DNA from: UBA2970 sp965221075
Lineage (GTDB): Bacteria > Verrucomicrobiota > Verrucomicrobiia > Limisphaerales > AAA164-E04
Assembly (NCBI GenBank): GCA_965221075.1
Contig: OZ244865.1
Coordinates: 1,364,001-1,428,000 of the forward strand
DNA length: 64,000 nucleotides
Reading direction: 5' to 3'
The notes beneath the pieces were generated by a model that saw nothing but the letters and a program-made list of their open reading frames with translations, was not told where the DNA came from and ran no database searches. The translations under genes and the position numbers were made by a program. This document shows, one piece after another, positions 1 through 9,424 of this stretch; position 1 is the stretch's first letter; every line of letters begins with the position of its first letter.

Positions 1-207
1 TATGTGGTGTACCTGCCCGACGGAGGCGAGGCCTCTCTGGATCTCGGCGCCGCTGCCGGGGCCTTCCAGGTGAGGTGGTTCGATCCGCGGAAGGGCGGAG
101 GACTGCAGGCGGGCTCGGTCCGCGGCCTCGTGGGCGGCGGAGTCCGCAGCCTCGGCAGGCCCCCGTCGGATTTCGAGGAGGACTGGGTCGCGCTGGTGCG
201 GAGATAG
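1..207 (+). CDS. 3' end of a secreted protein with putative collagen-binding-type C-terminal domain (partial)
   Basis: Only the last 68 codons are in the window; the frame is open at base 1 and stops with TAG at 205-207. The tail has a YLPDGG motif, then FQVRWFDPRKGG and a final ALVRR. This resembles the short beta-rich C-terminal domain (PF12904-type, 'putative collagen-binding') found after DUF4038-type glycosidase domains in Verrucomicrobiota and Bacteroidota. The family match comes from recalled motifs and the catalytic part is upstream of the window, so the enzyme activity cannot be stated. Confidence 0.55.
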   Translation, partial: YVVYLPDGGEASLDLGAAAGAFQVRWFDPRKGGGLQAGSVRGLVGGGVRSLGRPPSDFEEDWVALVRR

Positions 208-281
208 TCGTGAACGGCCCAGCCGGATGCCAAGCCGTGGCGGCGGTCCGGGCCTGGAGCCTGCGAGGCCCGGAAAAGGGG

Positions 282-1010
282 CTAGGCCTCCTCCGGGCTC
301 CCCTCGACCCGGTCCAGCCGCTCCCTGGCCTTGGCCGCGGCCTGGGTGTCCCCGTACTCGCCGGCCAGCCTGCGGAGCAGCTTCATGGCCTCCTCCGGCT
401 TGTCTAGCGGGCCGGAGTACAGGTTGGCCAGGTGGATGGCGGCCCAGCCCCACCGCTCCCGGGGAAGCTTCCTGGTCAGGATCTCCTCGTACTCCAGGGC
501 CGCGGCCAGGGGATTGCCGAGATCCTTCTCGTAGATCTCCGCGATGCGCAGGGCGGCGTGCTGCTGGCGGGGATTCTTCTTCAGGTACTCCCTGAGGATC
601 CCGATGGCCTCCAGGTAGTTGCCCTTGCCCCATTCGGTCTCGGCCTCCTCGTAGATGTCCTCTCCGGGAGCCGCGCCCTCGCCGCTGGTCATCAGCGAAT
701 GGGAGAGCGTTCCCATGAAATGGGAGAAGTCCCGGGCCGCCAGGATGCCGAGCAGCGCCAGGCTGAGGAGGAAGCCTCCGCCGCTGAAGCCCAGGCGGGG
801 CGGATCGGAAGCTTCCTCCTCCCCGGCCTCTTCTCCGTCCGCCTCTCCGGATCCGGGATCCTCCTCTCCGGTCAGCTCCCGGGCGGCTTCCTCCCGGGCC
901 CTCTCCCGGGCCTCCTGCACCTCGCCGTAGTCCTGGACGAAGCGGTTGCCGAAGTACAGGCAGGAGAGGATCAGTACGATGTAGAGGAGAAGCCGGACCA
1001 CGGTGCTCAT
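282..1010 (-). CDS. Membrane-anchored TPR protein, function unknown
   Basis: The 242-residue protein begins at an ATG followed by a hydrophobic segment (about residues 4-20). An acidic, Glu/Ala-rich stretch (about 30-70) and a second hydrophobic segment (about 75-90) follow. The C-terminal half (about 115-235) is helical with tetratricopeptide-like repeats (YLEAIGILREYLKKNP, AALEYEEIL, PEEAMKLLRRLAGEYG). TPR proteins of this layout usually act as scaffolds at the inner membrane. A longer frame exists upstream, but the ATG at 1010 puts the membrane segment directly at the N-terminus. A TAGCAT box lies 14 bases upstream of the start. The gene is divergent from the secreted hydrolase gene at 1109. 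No specific role can be assigned. Confidence 0.75.
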   Translation of the reverse strand: MSTVVRLLLYIVLILSCLYFGNRFVQDYGEVQEARERAREEAARELTGEEDPGSGEADGEEAGEEEASDPPRLGFSGGGFLLSLALLGILAARDFSHFMGTLSHSLMTSGEGAAPGEDIYEEAETEWGKGNYLEAIGILREYLKKNPRQQHAALRIAEIYEKDLGNPLAAALEYEEILTRKLPRERWGWAAIHLANLYSGPLDKPEEAMKLLRRLAGEYGDTQAAAKARERLDRVEGSPEEA

Positions 1011-1073
1011 CGGACCCGCAGCGGATGCTAGGCAGGCCCGGGGAGGGGAGGAAGCCAAAACCGGGAGCGATCC

Positions 1074-1101
1074 TTGCCCGGCCGGAAGCGGGCGGTAGGA
1101 T
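1074..1101 (+). promoter_or_regulatory. Candidate promoter TTGCCC-N16-TAGGAT for the EEP-family gene
   Basis: TTGCCC at 1074-1079 and TAGGAT at 1096-1101 are separated by 16 bases. A start site 7 bases past the -10 box would fall on or next to the ATG at 1109, giving a leaderless or nearly leaderless mRNA. The alternative ATG at 1100 would overlap the -10 box. Confidence 0.4.
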
Positions 1102-1108
1102 GGACCGG

Positions 1109-2047
1109 ATGAGACGGCTCCCAGCTGCGGCGGCCTTCCTGCTCCTGGCGCTGCTTGCCGGCCGGGCGGAGCAGCCGCTGGAGGTGGCGACCTGGAACAC
1201 CAGGCAGCTGGACGCCGGGGTGGATTTCGCCGCGTTCATGGAGTCGGTCCGGGAGGCTGAGGTCGTCGTCCTCCAGGAGCTTCTCGGCGAGGAGCATCTG
1301 GACGGTGCGCTGCGGCGGGCCGGGGCCCGGGGGTGGCACAGGGCCGTTTCCGACTTCACCAAGGACTCCTACCGGACTCCCACCCGGAAGCTGGAGGTGG
1401 CCATACTCTCCCGCTACCCGTTCTCGGAGGTGATCGAGGCCGATCCCTATGCCGCCGACGATTCGGAGGAGATGAGGGCGAGGGACATCGATCTGGTGGC
1501 TCCCGCCCTGCTGCCCGCCGACCAGCGCAGGAACCTCGGATCCCGCGGATGGCTCTGGGCGAGGATTCCCGAGCTTCGGCTGGTGGTGGCCGCGGTGCAT
1601 CTGAAGTCCTCCCTGGGCCGCGTCGGGGCCGCCGACGAGGCCAACTCCTTCAAGCGCGAGGGCGTGATCGCCTCGCTGGGAGTCGCCATCCTGGAGGACC
1701 TGCGGGAGAAGGACGGATGGTCCTACGTGGTGGCCGGGGACTTCAACGTGGCTCCCGGAGATCCGGCAAGGAGCGGATGGAGGCTCGAAGTGCGCAGCTC
1801 CCCTCCCGAGCCGCTGCGGGGGTACGACCAGACCCACGCCCTGCTGGAGCGCCTCATCGCGGGGCTCCGCATGCGGAACCTGACGCGGGAGATACCTTCC
1901 AGCTTCGTCGGACAACGCGGCGGCCACGGCGCCATCGACTGCATCTACGCCCTGGGCGAGCTGGTCTCCGCCGCCGATCCTCCGCGGGCCGAGCGGGGAG
2001 GGACGTTCGGCTCCGACCACCACATGATCGTCGTCCGGCTGAGGTGA
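1109..2047 (+). CDS. Secreted endonuclease/exonuclease/phosphatase (EEP) family protein
   Basis: The 312-residue protein has an N-terminal signal peptide (MRRLPAAAAFLLLALLAG, cleavage likely near residue 20). The EEP (DNase I-like) fold motifs follow in order: VATWNTRQL, the metal-binding Glu in VVVLQELL, AVHLKSS, VVAGDFNV, and the C-terminal catalytic GSDHHMIVV. All key metal and catalytic residues (N, E, D, N, D, H) appear present, so an active extracellular or periplasmic phosphodiesterase or nuclease is likely. The substrate (DNA, inositol phosphate or lipid) cannot be told. The start at 1109 is preferred over 1100 because TAGGA is 8 bases upstream; the same bases also form a candidate -10 box. 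Confidence 0.85.
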   Translation: MRRLPAAAAFLLLALLAGRAEQPLEVATWNTRQLDAGVDFAAFMESVREAEVVVLQELLGEEHLDGALRRAGARGWHRAVSDFTKDSYRTPTRKLEVAILSRYPFSEVIEADPYAADDSEEMRARDIDLVAPALLPADQRRNLGSRGWLWARIPELRLVVAAVHLKSSLGRVGAADEANSFKREGVIASLGVAILEDLREKDGWSYVVAGDFNVAPGDPARSGWRLEVRSSPPEPLRGYDQTHALLERLIAGLRMRNLTREIPSSFVGQRGGHGAIDCIYALGELVSAADPPRAERGGTFGSDHHMIVVRLR

Positions 2048-2059
2048 CGCCCGATCGGC

Positions 2060-3607
2060 CTAGTGCCGGAAGTGGCGTCTCGAGGTGAACACCATGGCCG
2101 TCCCCTCGCGGTCGGCGGCCTCGATCACCTCCTCGTCCCGGATCGAGCCTCCCGGCTGTATCGCCGCGGTGGCTCCGGCCCGGACCGCGGCCAGTAGCCC
2201 GTCGGGGAAGGGGAAGAAGGCGTCGCTGCACACCGCGCTGCCCTGCAGCGAGAGGCCGGCCTCGCCGGCCTTGCGCACCGCCAGCCGTCCCGAGTCCACC
2301 CGGCTCATCTGGCCGGCCCCTATGCCCAGGGTGCGGTCCCCGGCGGCATGGACGATGGCGTTGGACTTCACATGCCGGACCACCCGCCATCCGAAGCGCA
2401 TGGCGTCCCACTCCTCGTTGGAGGGGGCGCGCCGGGTCACCACCTTCCAGTCCTCCTCCCTCAGGGGTCCGCAGTCGCTCTCCTGCACTAGAAGGGCATC
2501 CCGTCCCACCGAGCGGATCTGAAGTCCGGCCGGGGCTCCCCGCTTGACTCTCACCAGCCTCAGGTTCTTCTTGCGGGTCAGGATCTCCATGGCCTCCGGA
2601 GCGAAGCCGGGAGCGGCGATCACCTCGCTGAAAATGGAGGAGATCCTTTCGGCGCAGGCACCGTCCAGCGGCGCGTTGCAGGCGATGATGCCTCCGAAGG
2701 GGGACTGGCGATCGGTGGCCAGCGCCTTCTCCCAGGCCTCGGCCAGCGAGTCCGCCTGGCCGACTCCGCAGGGATTGGAGTGCTTGAGGATGGCCAGGGC
2801 GGGAGGACCGCCCTCGAACTCGGAGATCAGTTCGGCGGCCGCGCACAGGTCGACGATGTTGTTGTAGGAGAGCGCCTTGCCGTGGAGCGCCTCGAAGCGA
2901 TCTTCGAAGCTGCCGTACAGGGCGCCTTGCTGGTGGGGGTTCTCCCCGTACCGCAGGGACAGGCTAAGGGGCAGGCCGAGGCGGATCTCGCGGGGCAGGG
3001 CCTCCTGGACGTCCTCGCCGAAGGCCTCGTGCAGGTAGCCGGCGATGGCCCGGTCGTATTCGGCGGTGCGGGCGTAGGCCCGGGCCGCCAGCTCCCGCCT
3101 GAGCTCCAGGGTGGTCCCGCCATGCTGCCGGATCTGCTCTCCCACCCGGGCGTAGTCGGCCGGGTCGGTCACCACGGTGACGCTGGCATGGTTCTTGGCG
3201 GCGCTGCGCAGCATGGACGGCCCGCCGATGTCGATGTTCTCCACCGCCTGCTCCAGGGTGCAGCCGGGACGGGCCACGGTGGACTCGAAGGGGTAGAGGT
3301 TGACCGCCACCAGGTCGATCGGCCCGATCCCGTGCTCCTGGACTGTGCGGCGGTGCTCCGGGCTGTCCCGCAGGTAGAGCAGGCCGCCGTGGACCTTGGG
3401 ATGGAGGGTCTTCACTCGGCCGTCGAGCATCTCGGGGAATCCGGTGTAGTCGGAGAGATCGGAGACTTCCAGGCCCTCTCTGCCGAGCAGGGCCGCGGTC
3501 CCCCCGGTGGAGAGCATCCTCACTCCGGCCTCCTCCAGGACGCGGGCGAACTCCGGCAGGCCGGACTTGTCGGACACCGAGAGGAGAGCGCAGGAGATGC
3601 GGGGCAT
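2060..3607 (-). CDS. purH: Bifunctional AICAR formyltransferase / IMP cyclohydrolase
   Basis: PurH carries out the last two steps of de novo purine synthesis: formyl transfer from 10-formyl-THF to AICAR, and ring closure to IMP. The 515-residue length is normal. The N-terminal MGS-like cyclohydrolase domain (about 1-200) has ISCALLSVSDKSG, STGGT and the KTLHPKVHGG motif. The C-terminal transformylase domain has LKHSNPCG, SPFGGI, SDAFFPFPDG and IQPGGSIRDEEVI, and ends in the expected FTSRRHFRH. The ATG at 3607 gives the canonical N-terminus; no Shine-Dalgarno precedes it. The gene is divergent from the sulfatase at 3707, and it is a lone pur gene here. Confidence 0.97.
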   Translation of the reverse strand: MPRISCALLSVSDKSGLPEFARVLEEAGVRMLSTGGTAALLGREGLEVSDLSDYTGFPEMLDGRVKTLHPKVHGGLLYLRDSPEHRRTVQEHGIGPIDLVAVNLYPFESTVARPGCTLEQAVENIDIGGPSMLRSAAKNHASVTVVTDPADYARVGEQIRQHGGTTLELRRELAARAYARTAEYDRAIAGYLHEAFGEDVQEALPREIRLGLPLSLSLRYGENPHQQGALYGSFEDRFEALHGKALSYNNIVDLCAAAELISEFEGGPPALAILKHSNPCGVGQADSLAEAWEKALATDRQSPFGGIIACNAPLDGACAERISSIFSEVIAAPGFAPEAMEILTRKKNLRLVRVKRGAPAGLQIRSVGRDALLVQESDCGPLREEDWKVVTRRAPSNEEWDAMRFGWRVVRHVKSNAIVHAAGDRTLGIGAGQMSRVDSGRLAVRKAGEAGLSLQGSAVCSDAFFPFPDGLLAAVRAGATAAIQPGGSIRDEEVIEAADREGTAMVFTSRRHFRH

Positions 3608-3616
3608 GCAGGAGCC

Positions 3617-3645
3617 AATCAACAGCAGCGGCCGGGAAGGGTCAA
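3617..3645 (-). promoter_or_regulatory. Candidate purH promoter TTGACC-N17-TTGATT
   Basis: On the minus strand TTGACC (complement of 3640-3645) and TTGATT (complement of 3617-3622) are 17 bases apart. The -10 box ends 9 bases before the purH ATG, so the mRNA leader would be only a few bases, in line with the lack of a ribosome binding site. Confidence 0.4.
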
Positions 3646-3666
3646 TCCCGGAGCCCCTCCCGGCGC

Positions 3667-3695
3667 TGGCAAGGCGGCCCGTTCCCCGCTAGCCT
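3667..3695 (+). promoter_or_regulatory. Weak promoter-like box TGGCAA-N17-TAGCCT before the sulfatase gene
   Basis: TGGCAA at 3667-3672 and TAGCCT at 3690-3695 have the sigma-70 spacing of 17. The -10 box ends 11 bases before the ATG at 3707. The -35 match is weak; support comes mainly from similar boxes at 21932 and 30183. Confidence 0.25.
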
Positions 3696-3706
3696 GGCAG
3701 CCAGCC

Positions 3707-5143
3707 ATGTCCATCCCCAGATCCTTCCTGCCGCTACTCGCCTTCCTCCTGCTGGTTCCGCTGCGGGCGGAGGATCGCCCCAACATCCTCCTCGTCTCGA
3801 TCGACGATCTGAACGACTGGACCGGATGCCTGGGCGGGCATCCGCAGGCCCGGACGCCCAACATCGACCGGCTGGCCCGGGCCGGGACTCTCTTCGCCAA
3901 CGCCCACTGCCAGTCCCCGGTGTGCAACCCCTCCCGCGCCAGCCTGCTCACCGGACGCTATCCGCACACCACGGGAATCTACTTCCTGAGCCCTCCCATC
4001 CACCAGGCTCCGGCGCTGCAGGGAGTGCCCACCATGCCAGAGTTCTTCGCCCGGAACGGCTACCTGACCATGGCGGTGGGCAAGATATTCCATGGCGGGG
4101 ACTCCAGGTACTTCCAGGAGTACGGGGGAAGCAACGGCGGCATGGGGCCCCGGCCGGAGGAGAAGATCTCCCAGCCCCACGGCCATCCCTTATGGGACTG
4201 GGGCGCCTATCCCGAGTCCGACCAGGAGATGCCCGACTGGAAGTCGGCCCGGTGGGCCGCCGGGAAGCTGAAGCAGGAGTACGACCGCCCCTTCTTCCTG
4301 GGAGTGGGGTTCTACCGCCCCCATGTGCCGATGTACGCCCCGGCCAGGTGGTTCGCCAGGCATCCCCGGGAATCGGTCCAGCTTCCCCTGGTGCTGGCCG
4401 GGGATCGCCTGGACCTGTCCCCCTACGCCATCGATCTGACCAACAAGGAGCATGTCTCCCCCCTGCACAGCTGGGTGGAGTCCTCGGGGGAGTGGGACCA
4501 TGCGGTGCAGGCCTACCTGGCCGCCAGCGCTTTCGCCGACCACTGCCTGGGAATGGTGCTCGACGCCCTGGAATCCGGACCCCATGCCGGCAACACCATC
4601 GTGGCGCTCTTCAGCGACCACGGATTCCACCTGGGGGAGAAGCAGCGGTGGGCCAAGCGGTCCCTCTGGGAGGACGGCACCCGGGTTCCCCTGATCGTCG
4701 CCGCTCCGGGCCACCTCCGGGGGGCGCGCTGCGCCCGTCCGGCCGAACTCATCGACATCTTCCCCACCTTGATCGAACTGGCCGGCCTCCCCCGCGATCC
4801 CCTGCAGGAGGGGCAGAGCCTGGTTCCCCTGATGCGCGACCCGGCGGCCGAGTGGAGCCACCCCGCCCTGACCAGCTTCGGCCCCGGCAACCACTCGGTC
4901 CGCTCCACGCGCTACCGGTTCATCCAGTACCGTGACGGCTCCCGCGAGTTCTACGATCACCGGAACGACCGCCACGAGTGGCGCAACCTGGCGGGAGATC
5001 CCCGATGGAAGGAGCTGATCGACGAGCACGCCGTGCATCTTCCCACGGAGGAGCATGCGATCCTGCCCGGCCGATCCACCGGCCACAGCGCCTACCAGGC
5101 TGCCGCCCAGGGGCTGGAAGAGCGCCGGAGAGGCGGCCCCTGA
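3707..5143 (+). CDS. Secreted sulfatase, iduronate-2-sulfatase-like
   Basis: Type I (formylglycine) sulfatase of 478 residues with a signal peptide (MSIPRSFLPLLAFLLLVPLRA). Metal-binding VSIDDLNDW lies near the N-terminus and GGHPQARTPNIDRLA follows. The catalytic CxPSR motif is C73-N-P-S-R (SPVCNPSRASLLTGRYPHTTG), a Cys-type site needing FGE-mediated maturation. The downstream ALFSDHGFHLGEKQRWAKRS holds the second metal/substrate site, and DIFPTLIELAGLP is typical of the family. This pattern fits the iduronate-2-sulfatase-like branch common in Verrucomicrobiota and Planctomycetes. The enzyme would remove sulfate esters from a polysaccharide in the periplasm or outside the cell; the exact sugar is unknown. 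No maturation enzyme is nearby. Confidence 0.92.
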   Translation: MSIPRSFLPLLAFLLLVPLRAEDRPNILLVSIDDLNDWTGCLGGHPQARTPNIDRLARAGTLFANAHCQSPVCNPSRASLLTGRYPHTTGIYFLSPPIHQAPALQGVPTMPEFFARNGYLTMAVGKIFHGGDSRYFQEYGGSNGGMGPRPEEKISQPHGHPLWDWGAYPESDQEMPDWKSARWAAGKLKQEYDRPFFLGVGFYRPHVPMYAPARWFARHPRESVQLPLVLAGDRLDLSPYAIDLTNKEHVSPLHSWVESSGEWDHAVQAYLAASAFADHCLGMVLDALESGPHAGNTIVALFSDHGFHLGEKQRWAKRSLWEDGTRVPLIVAAPGHLRGARCARPAELIDIFPTLIELAGLPRDPLQEGQSLVPLMRDPAAEWSHPALTSFGPGNHSVRSTRYRFIQYRDGSREFYDHRNDRHEWRNLAGDPRWKELIDEHAVHLPTEEHAILPGRSTGHSAYQAAAQGLEERRRGGP

Positions 5144-5744
5144 ACGGCGCAGGAACTGGAGCCTGGAACCCGCTCTCCAAGCCCAGCCGCCGCCGATGGA
5201 GCAAATCCGGGGATTTCGAGGCTGCTCTTCTGCCAGGCCGGTCCGGGGCAGTTCCGGCCTTCTGCCGGCTGGCTGGGAAGCGGTCCTGGCAGGTTCCGCT
5301 CCGCTGCACGGATGCGCATCCTCCAAGGGGCCGGCAGGTCCGATCTGCCTCTCGGAGCCGTGAAGCCGCTTCGTCGCGGTGGGGTTCGGGACTCTCGCGT
5401 CTATCGGCTTGGAGCGGGATCCGGAAGCCAGGGGCTTGCCGGTCCTGGGGGCGGCGAGGCCTGGTTCTTGCCAGGATCCCCGAGCCCGAGGCGGAAGCCG
5501 CTCGGCCCGGGAAGCAGCTGGAGGCGGCGCAGGAGAAGCTGTAGCCGCCCGGGCGGGCAACGGGCTCGCTGGGAGAAGTCTCCGGGCTGTTCCTGCCCGC
5601 GCGCTGAAGCCGTCCTACCGGCGCCAGCGCAGCCCGATCCAGGAGGGCTGGGGCAGTCGTTCGTCTTGCCGCGCCCGGATGAGAGTCCAGAGCCGAGGGA
5701 TGCGAGGAATCTCCGGCTATGCGTCCCCCTCGCCAGGGGGGGAG
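5144..5744. other. GC-rich non-coding spacer, 601 bp
   Basis: No frame here shows the third-position G/C bias of the neighbouring genes, and the short frames translate to Pro/Arg/Gly-rich strings without family resemblance. It separates the 3' ends of the sulfatase and the coiled-coil gene, which are convergent. An imperfect inverted repeat has arms CTGCCAGG near 5229 and CCTGGCAG near 5294, with about 55 bases between them. No tRNA, promoter or clear intrinsic terminator was recognised. Confidence 0.6.
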
Positions 5745-8700
5745 CTACTCCTGGGGCTGGCGGGACTGGCTTCCCTCGCCCAGGCTCTCGTAGTAGCGGC
5801 GCACCAGTTCGCTGTACTGGCGGGGAACCGGATCCCGGTCGATAGGGACCACCGCGTCCCGGTCGATGCGGCGGGCGAGCTCTTCCCTGACCTGCTGCAG
5901 GATCTCGGCCAGGGGGGCCTCGATCTCCATCTGCACCAGATCCCACTGGGGCTCCTTGCCGTTGCGGCTGTAGTCGATGCGGACGGCTCGGGAGCGGTCG
6001 CGCACGGTGGAGACCTCGTTCTGCAGTTCGGGGACGTCGATCATCTCCTCCACCCCTCGCAGGCGGTCGGAGAAGTCCCGGAACTGGTCGCCGGTCAGGG
6101 GGCCTCTCCTGGCATTCCCTCCGGATCCTCCGCTGCCGCCGGCGCTGGCGAGGTTCCAGGACCTGCCCTGGCCCGGGGCCTGCCCGTCCTGTCCTGCTGG
6201 GGTGCCTCCCGGACCGCCCTGCCGGCCTCCGGGGCTGTCCTGTCCCTGGGGAGCCCCTCTGCCGCCCTGGCCGGAATTCCCCTCCTGCTGGGACTGGCCA
6301 CCCTGGGCCTGGGAAGTTCCCTGCCGGCCTCCCCCGGACTGGGCCGGGGTGTTCCCCGGCGATCCGGGATTGGAGGGCTGCTCTCCCGTCTGCCCTTGCT
6401 GTCCGGAGGAATCCTCGCCTGGCTGGGCTGAGCCGCTCTGCTGTCCGGGCTCCCGCATGTTCTGGGCGATCTCCTGGCGGACATCCTCCAGAAGCTCGTC
6501 CAGGGTAAGCTCGGCCTGGCGCAGGGATTCGATCCCGTCCCCGAGGATGCTCTCGGCCGCACGGTCGATCCGGTCGCTCAGCTCGTCGATCGCCTGGTGG
6601 GCCTGGTCCTCGTGGAGCTGGGCCTGCTCGATCTGGTTGAAGCGGGCCAGCTGCCTGGCGATCTCCAGCTGCTGATCCACCTGATCCGGATCGGTGGAAC
6701 GGTAGGCCTCGTGCAGCTGACGGGACAGGATCGGCTCCACATCCTCGGCCTCCTCGCTGATCGAGCGGACCTCGCCTAGGATGCCGTCCAGCTCTTCCTG
6801 CTGCAGCTGGGCATTCTCCATCGCCCGCTCGATCTCCGGCGGGATGTCCAGGGTCTTGCGCTCGTCCTCCGCCGCGGTCCGCAGGTCTTCCTGGATCGAG
6901 TCCTGCCGCTCCGACAGCTCCTGGGCCCGCTGCCGCAGATCCCGCATCTCCTGCGAGAAGCGCCGGGAGTTCTCCCGCTGGTAGTCGTCCCGCAGCTCCT
7001 CCAGTCCCTGTTCGGCACGGGTGCCCGAGGCTAGCGACTGCGAGATCTCCCCCTGATCGAGGGACTCGCCGGCTTCCTGCGCCTGCTCCCGGATCTGGTC
7101 CAGCTGCGAGAGGTCCTGGGGGTTGCTGGAGGCGTCCTGGCCGGACATGCGCTGGCGCAGCTCGTCCATGTCCTCCACCATCTGTCGCTGCTCCTCGCGC
7201 AGACGCTTGAGCTGGTGCTCGATCTCCTCCCGCTCCTGATCGTTCCGGGCCTCTTCCAGGGCGGTCTGGAGCTCCTGCAGCCGCTGGTTGAGATCCTGCT
7301 GCCGGCGGGCCAGCTCCTTGAGCCGGTTGAGGATCTGCATCTGCTCCTCGGCTTCCTCGTCGGGCCGGGTCTCGGCCTGGCTCTGGGTCTCGTAGAGGTC
7401 GGAGTCGTCGCTCAGCTCCAGCTGGTCGAGCTGCTGGCTCCGGTTGCTGCGTCCGGACGAACTGGCGGATCCGTCCCGGCTGACCTGGTAGTTGTCGGGC
7501 ATCAGCTGGAGCAGGCGCTGGTAGGCGTTGCGGGCGTGCGGCAGGGCCTCCCCCAGGATCGGCGGGGACGCCTCGCCGGCCGCGGCTTCCAAGCGTTCGC
7601 GGGCCGATTCCATGTCGTCCAGGGCTTGCTGCACGATCTCCTGCGCCTGCTCCCCGGAGATTCTTCCCGCTTCGATCTCCAGCCGGCTGCGGACTGTCGT
7701 CTGGGATTCCTCCACCACTCCGACATCCTCCAAGAAGGCGGCCGTGGGCGTCCGGCCCGTCTCCCGCCGCTGGATGTTCCAGGTGGCGTCGATGATCTCC
7801 TTCTGGATCCTGGCCAGCTTCATCAGCTCCGGCTCTTCCGACATCCCTCCCCCGCCCTGGCCTTCGGTGTAGATCTCCTCGAAGGGACGGATCTGGGCGA
7901 GGAACATGTCGGAGTAGCTGCGGCGGAACTCCCCGTCCGGCCCCAGATCGTCGGCCCACAGGTAGTAGCTGATCAGGGTCTTGGGAGGGGTGTCGTGGTT
8001 CTCCAGCTCCAGGAGGTGGTCCACCAGGACCTTCTGTCCGGCTTCGGACCCGCTGCCGGTCCGAAGGAGGACCGGCTCCTCCGATCCGATGGAGTAGGCC
8101 AGCCCGTAGTCGACCAGCCCGTAGTCGTCGGAGATCTCCCCCTCGAAGGCCACTTCCTCGATCGGGGAGAAGCGCGAGTCCTCGTAGGGCGAGGTGAGGC
8201 GCATCTCGGGCGTGCGGTTCCCGACTACCTTGACGGTCAGTTCGATGGGGGACTTGTTGCGCCTTCCCTCCGAATCGACCAGGTCCAGGCGGTAGGACAG
8301 ATCCTCCTCCAGGGTGGCGCTGAACTCCAGGGCGCTGGGGGAGGACTCGTCTCGATGCAGCGGCACCTCAGTTCCGTCCTCTCGCGTGAGGGTGCCGCGG
8401 ATGTCCGCCTTGTTGAGCACGAGCTGGCAGGTCAGCAGGCTCCCTTCGGGAGCGGTGATGCGCCGGGTGTCGGCGATCTCGCGATCGGGCAGTCCGGTGT
8501 AGCCGGGAGGTTCCACGACCGCGTTGGCCTGCTCCAGGTCCGGGAAGTCGAAGACGGAGAGCCGGTACTGCTCGCTGCTCTCCTCGCCGAACTCGATCGA
8601 GTAGAGGGTGTCGGAGTCCACCGACAGCAGGCTGGTGCCGAAGACCGGATCGGCCAGGTTGCGGCTCAGCGGGATCCGGCGCGGGGCCTGGGCGGAGGGG

Positions 8701-9344
8701 AGCAGCACCAGGGTGGCCTCGGCGGGCGCCTCCTCCTCCCTGAAGGTGGCGGTGACCACCAGGCTGGAGCCCCTCTCCATCTCCGCATTCCCCGGTTCGA
8801 CCAGCACCCGGTAGGAGGAACGGGAGGCCCCGTCGGGAGACCAGGGCCTGCTGGAGAGGAGGAGTCCAAGGGCCACCGCCGCGAAGGCCAGCTGGGCGAA
8901 CAGATGGAAGGACTGGGCGAAGAAGTACCTCTCGTTGTCCCGCTGGTTCCAGGGGCGCCTGCGGTCCTGGTCCAGGGCCTCCCGGATCACCCGCTTCTGC
9001 AGGTAGCCCAGCTGGCCCGTACGGCGGTCCGGCTCGACCTCCACCGCGGTGAGCAGCAGCTGGTGGAGCTCTGGGTGGTGGGCTTCCACCCGGCGGGCGA
9101 TCTGGAGGACTTCGGTGCGGCGCTGCCGCCTGCGCAGAAGAAGGTTTGTACCCAGGGCCAGGCCAGCCAGCAGGATCCACGACCACCACGGCTGCTCCGC
9201 CATGTCCGTGTGGTGGAGGACCAGCAGCGCCAGTCCGGCGAGAGCGGCGCCGCACCAGACCCGGGCCTGGAGGCTCCTCAGGCGGCTCCGGTCGTGGGAT
9301 TCGGCGATGGGCGCCAGCTTTTCGACCAGAAGGGGATCGGCCAT
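5745..9344 (-). CDS. Very large membrane-anchored coiled-coil protein (DUF4175-like)
   Basis: The 1199-residue protein has two N-terminal membrane segments (about 30-68), then a third (about 143-165, ending LLLSSRPWSP). A long extracytoplasmic beta-rich region (about 175-480) follows, with two or more Ig-like stretches (VVEPPGYTGLPDREI; NRTPEMRLTSPYEDSRF). Residues about 500-970 form extended charged coiled coil rich in Gln/Glu/Arg. A Gly/Gln/Pro low-complexity stretch follows (about 975-1080), then a folded C-terminus ending in YYESLGEGSQSRQPQE. The layout matches the DUF4175 type of protein that in Verrucomicrobiota and Planctomycetes often accompanies MoxR/DUF58/Bat (VWA) gene sets; a Bat operon is at the other end of this window. 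A structural role at the envelope is likely. The ATG lies directly after CAGA with no ribosome binding site. Confidence 0.75.
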   Translation of the reverse strand: MADPLLVEKLAPIAESHDRSRLRSLQARVWCGAALAGLALLVLHHTDMAEQPWWSWILLAGLALGTNLLLRRRQRRTEVLQIARRVEAHHPELHQLLLTAVEVEPDRRTGQLGYLQKRVIREALDQDRRRPWNQRDNERYFFAQSFHLFAQLAFAAVALGLLLSSRPWSPDGASRSSYRVLVEPGNAEMERGSSLVVTATFREEEAPAEATLVLLPSAQAPRRIPLSRNLADPVFGTSLLSVDSDTLYSIEFGEESSEQYRLSVFDFPDLEQANAVVEPPGYTGLPDREIADTRRITAPEGSLLTCQLVLNKADIRGTLTREDGTEVPLHRDESSPSALEFSATLEEDLSYRLDLVDSEGRRNKSPIELTVKVVGNRTPEMRLTSPYEDSRFSPIEEVAFEGEISDDYGLVDYGLAYSIGSEEPVLLRTGSGSEAGQKVLVDHLLELENHDTPPKTLISYYLWADDLGPDGEFRRSYSDMFLAQIRPFEEIYTEGQGGGGMSEEPELMKLARIQKEIIDATWNIQRRETGRTPTAAFLEDVGVVEESQTTVRSRLEIEAGRISGEQAQEIVQQALDDMESARERLEAAAGEASPPILGEALPHARNAYQRLLQLMPDNYQVSRDGSASSSGRSNRSQQLDQLELSDDSDLYETQSQAETRPDEEAEEQMQILNRLKELARRQQDLNQRLQELQTALEEARNDQEREEIEHQLKRLREEQRQMVEDMDELRQRMSGQDASSNPQDLSQLDQIREQAQEAGESLDQGEISQSLASGTRAEQGLEELRDDYQRENSRRFSQEMRDLRQRAQELSERQDSIQEDLRTAAEDERKTLDIPPEIERAMENAQLQQEELDGILGEVRSISEEAEDVEPILSRQLHEAYRSTDPDQVDQQLEIARQLARFNQIEQAQLHEDQAHQAIDELSDRIDRAAESILGDGIESLRQAELTLDELLEDVRQEIAQNMREPGQQSGSAQPGEDSSGQQGQTGEQPSNPGSPGNTPAQSGGGRQGTSQAQGGQSQQEGNSGQGGRGAPQGQDSPGGRQGGPGGTPAGQDGQAPGQGRSWNLASAGGSGGSGGNARRGPLTGDQFRDFSDRLRGVEEMIDVPELQNEVSTVRDRSRAVRIDYSRNGKEPQWDLVQMEIEAPLAEILQQVREELARRIDRDAVVPIDRDPVPRQYSELVRRYYESLGEGSQSRQPQE

Positions 9345-9424
9345 TCTGATGGCGCATGGTGGAGCGCCCCCCCTCGGGTGGCAACAACAATTGCCGCCTT
9401 GCCCGGCAGGTCCGGGCTTCCCCG

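Noticed and set aside
2780..3706. Long plus-strand frame in front of the sulfatase, continuous with it
   Set aside because: It is antisense to purH; the sulfatase signal peptide begins at the ATG at 3707.
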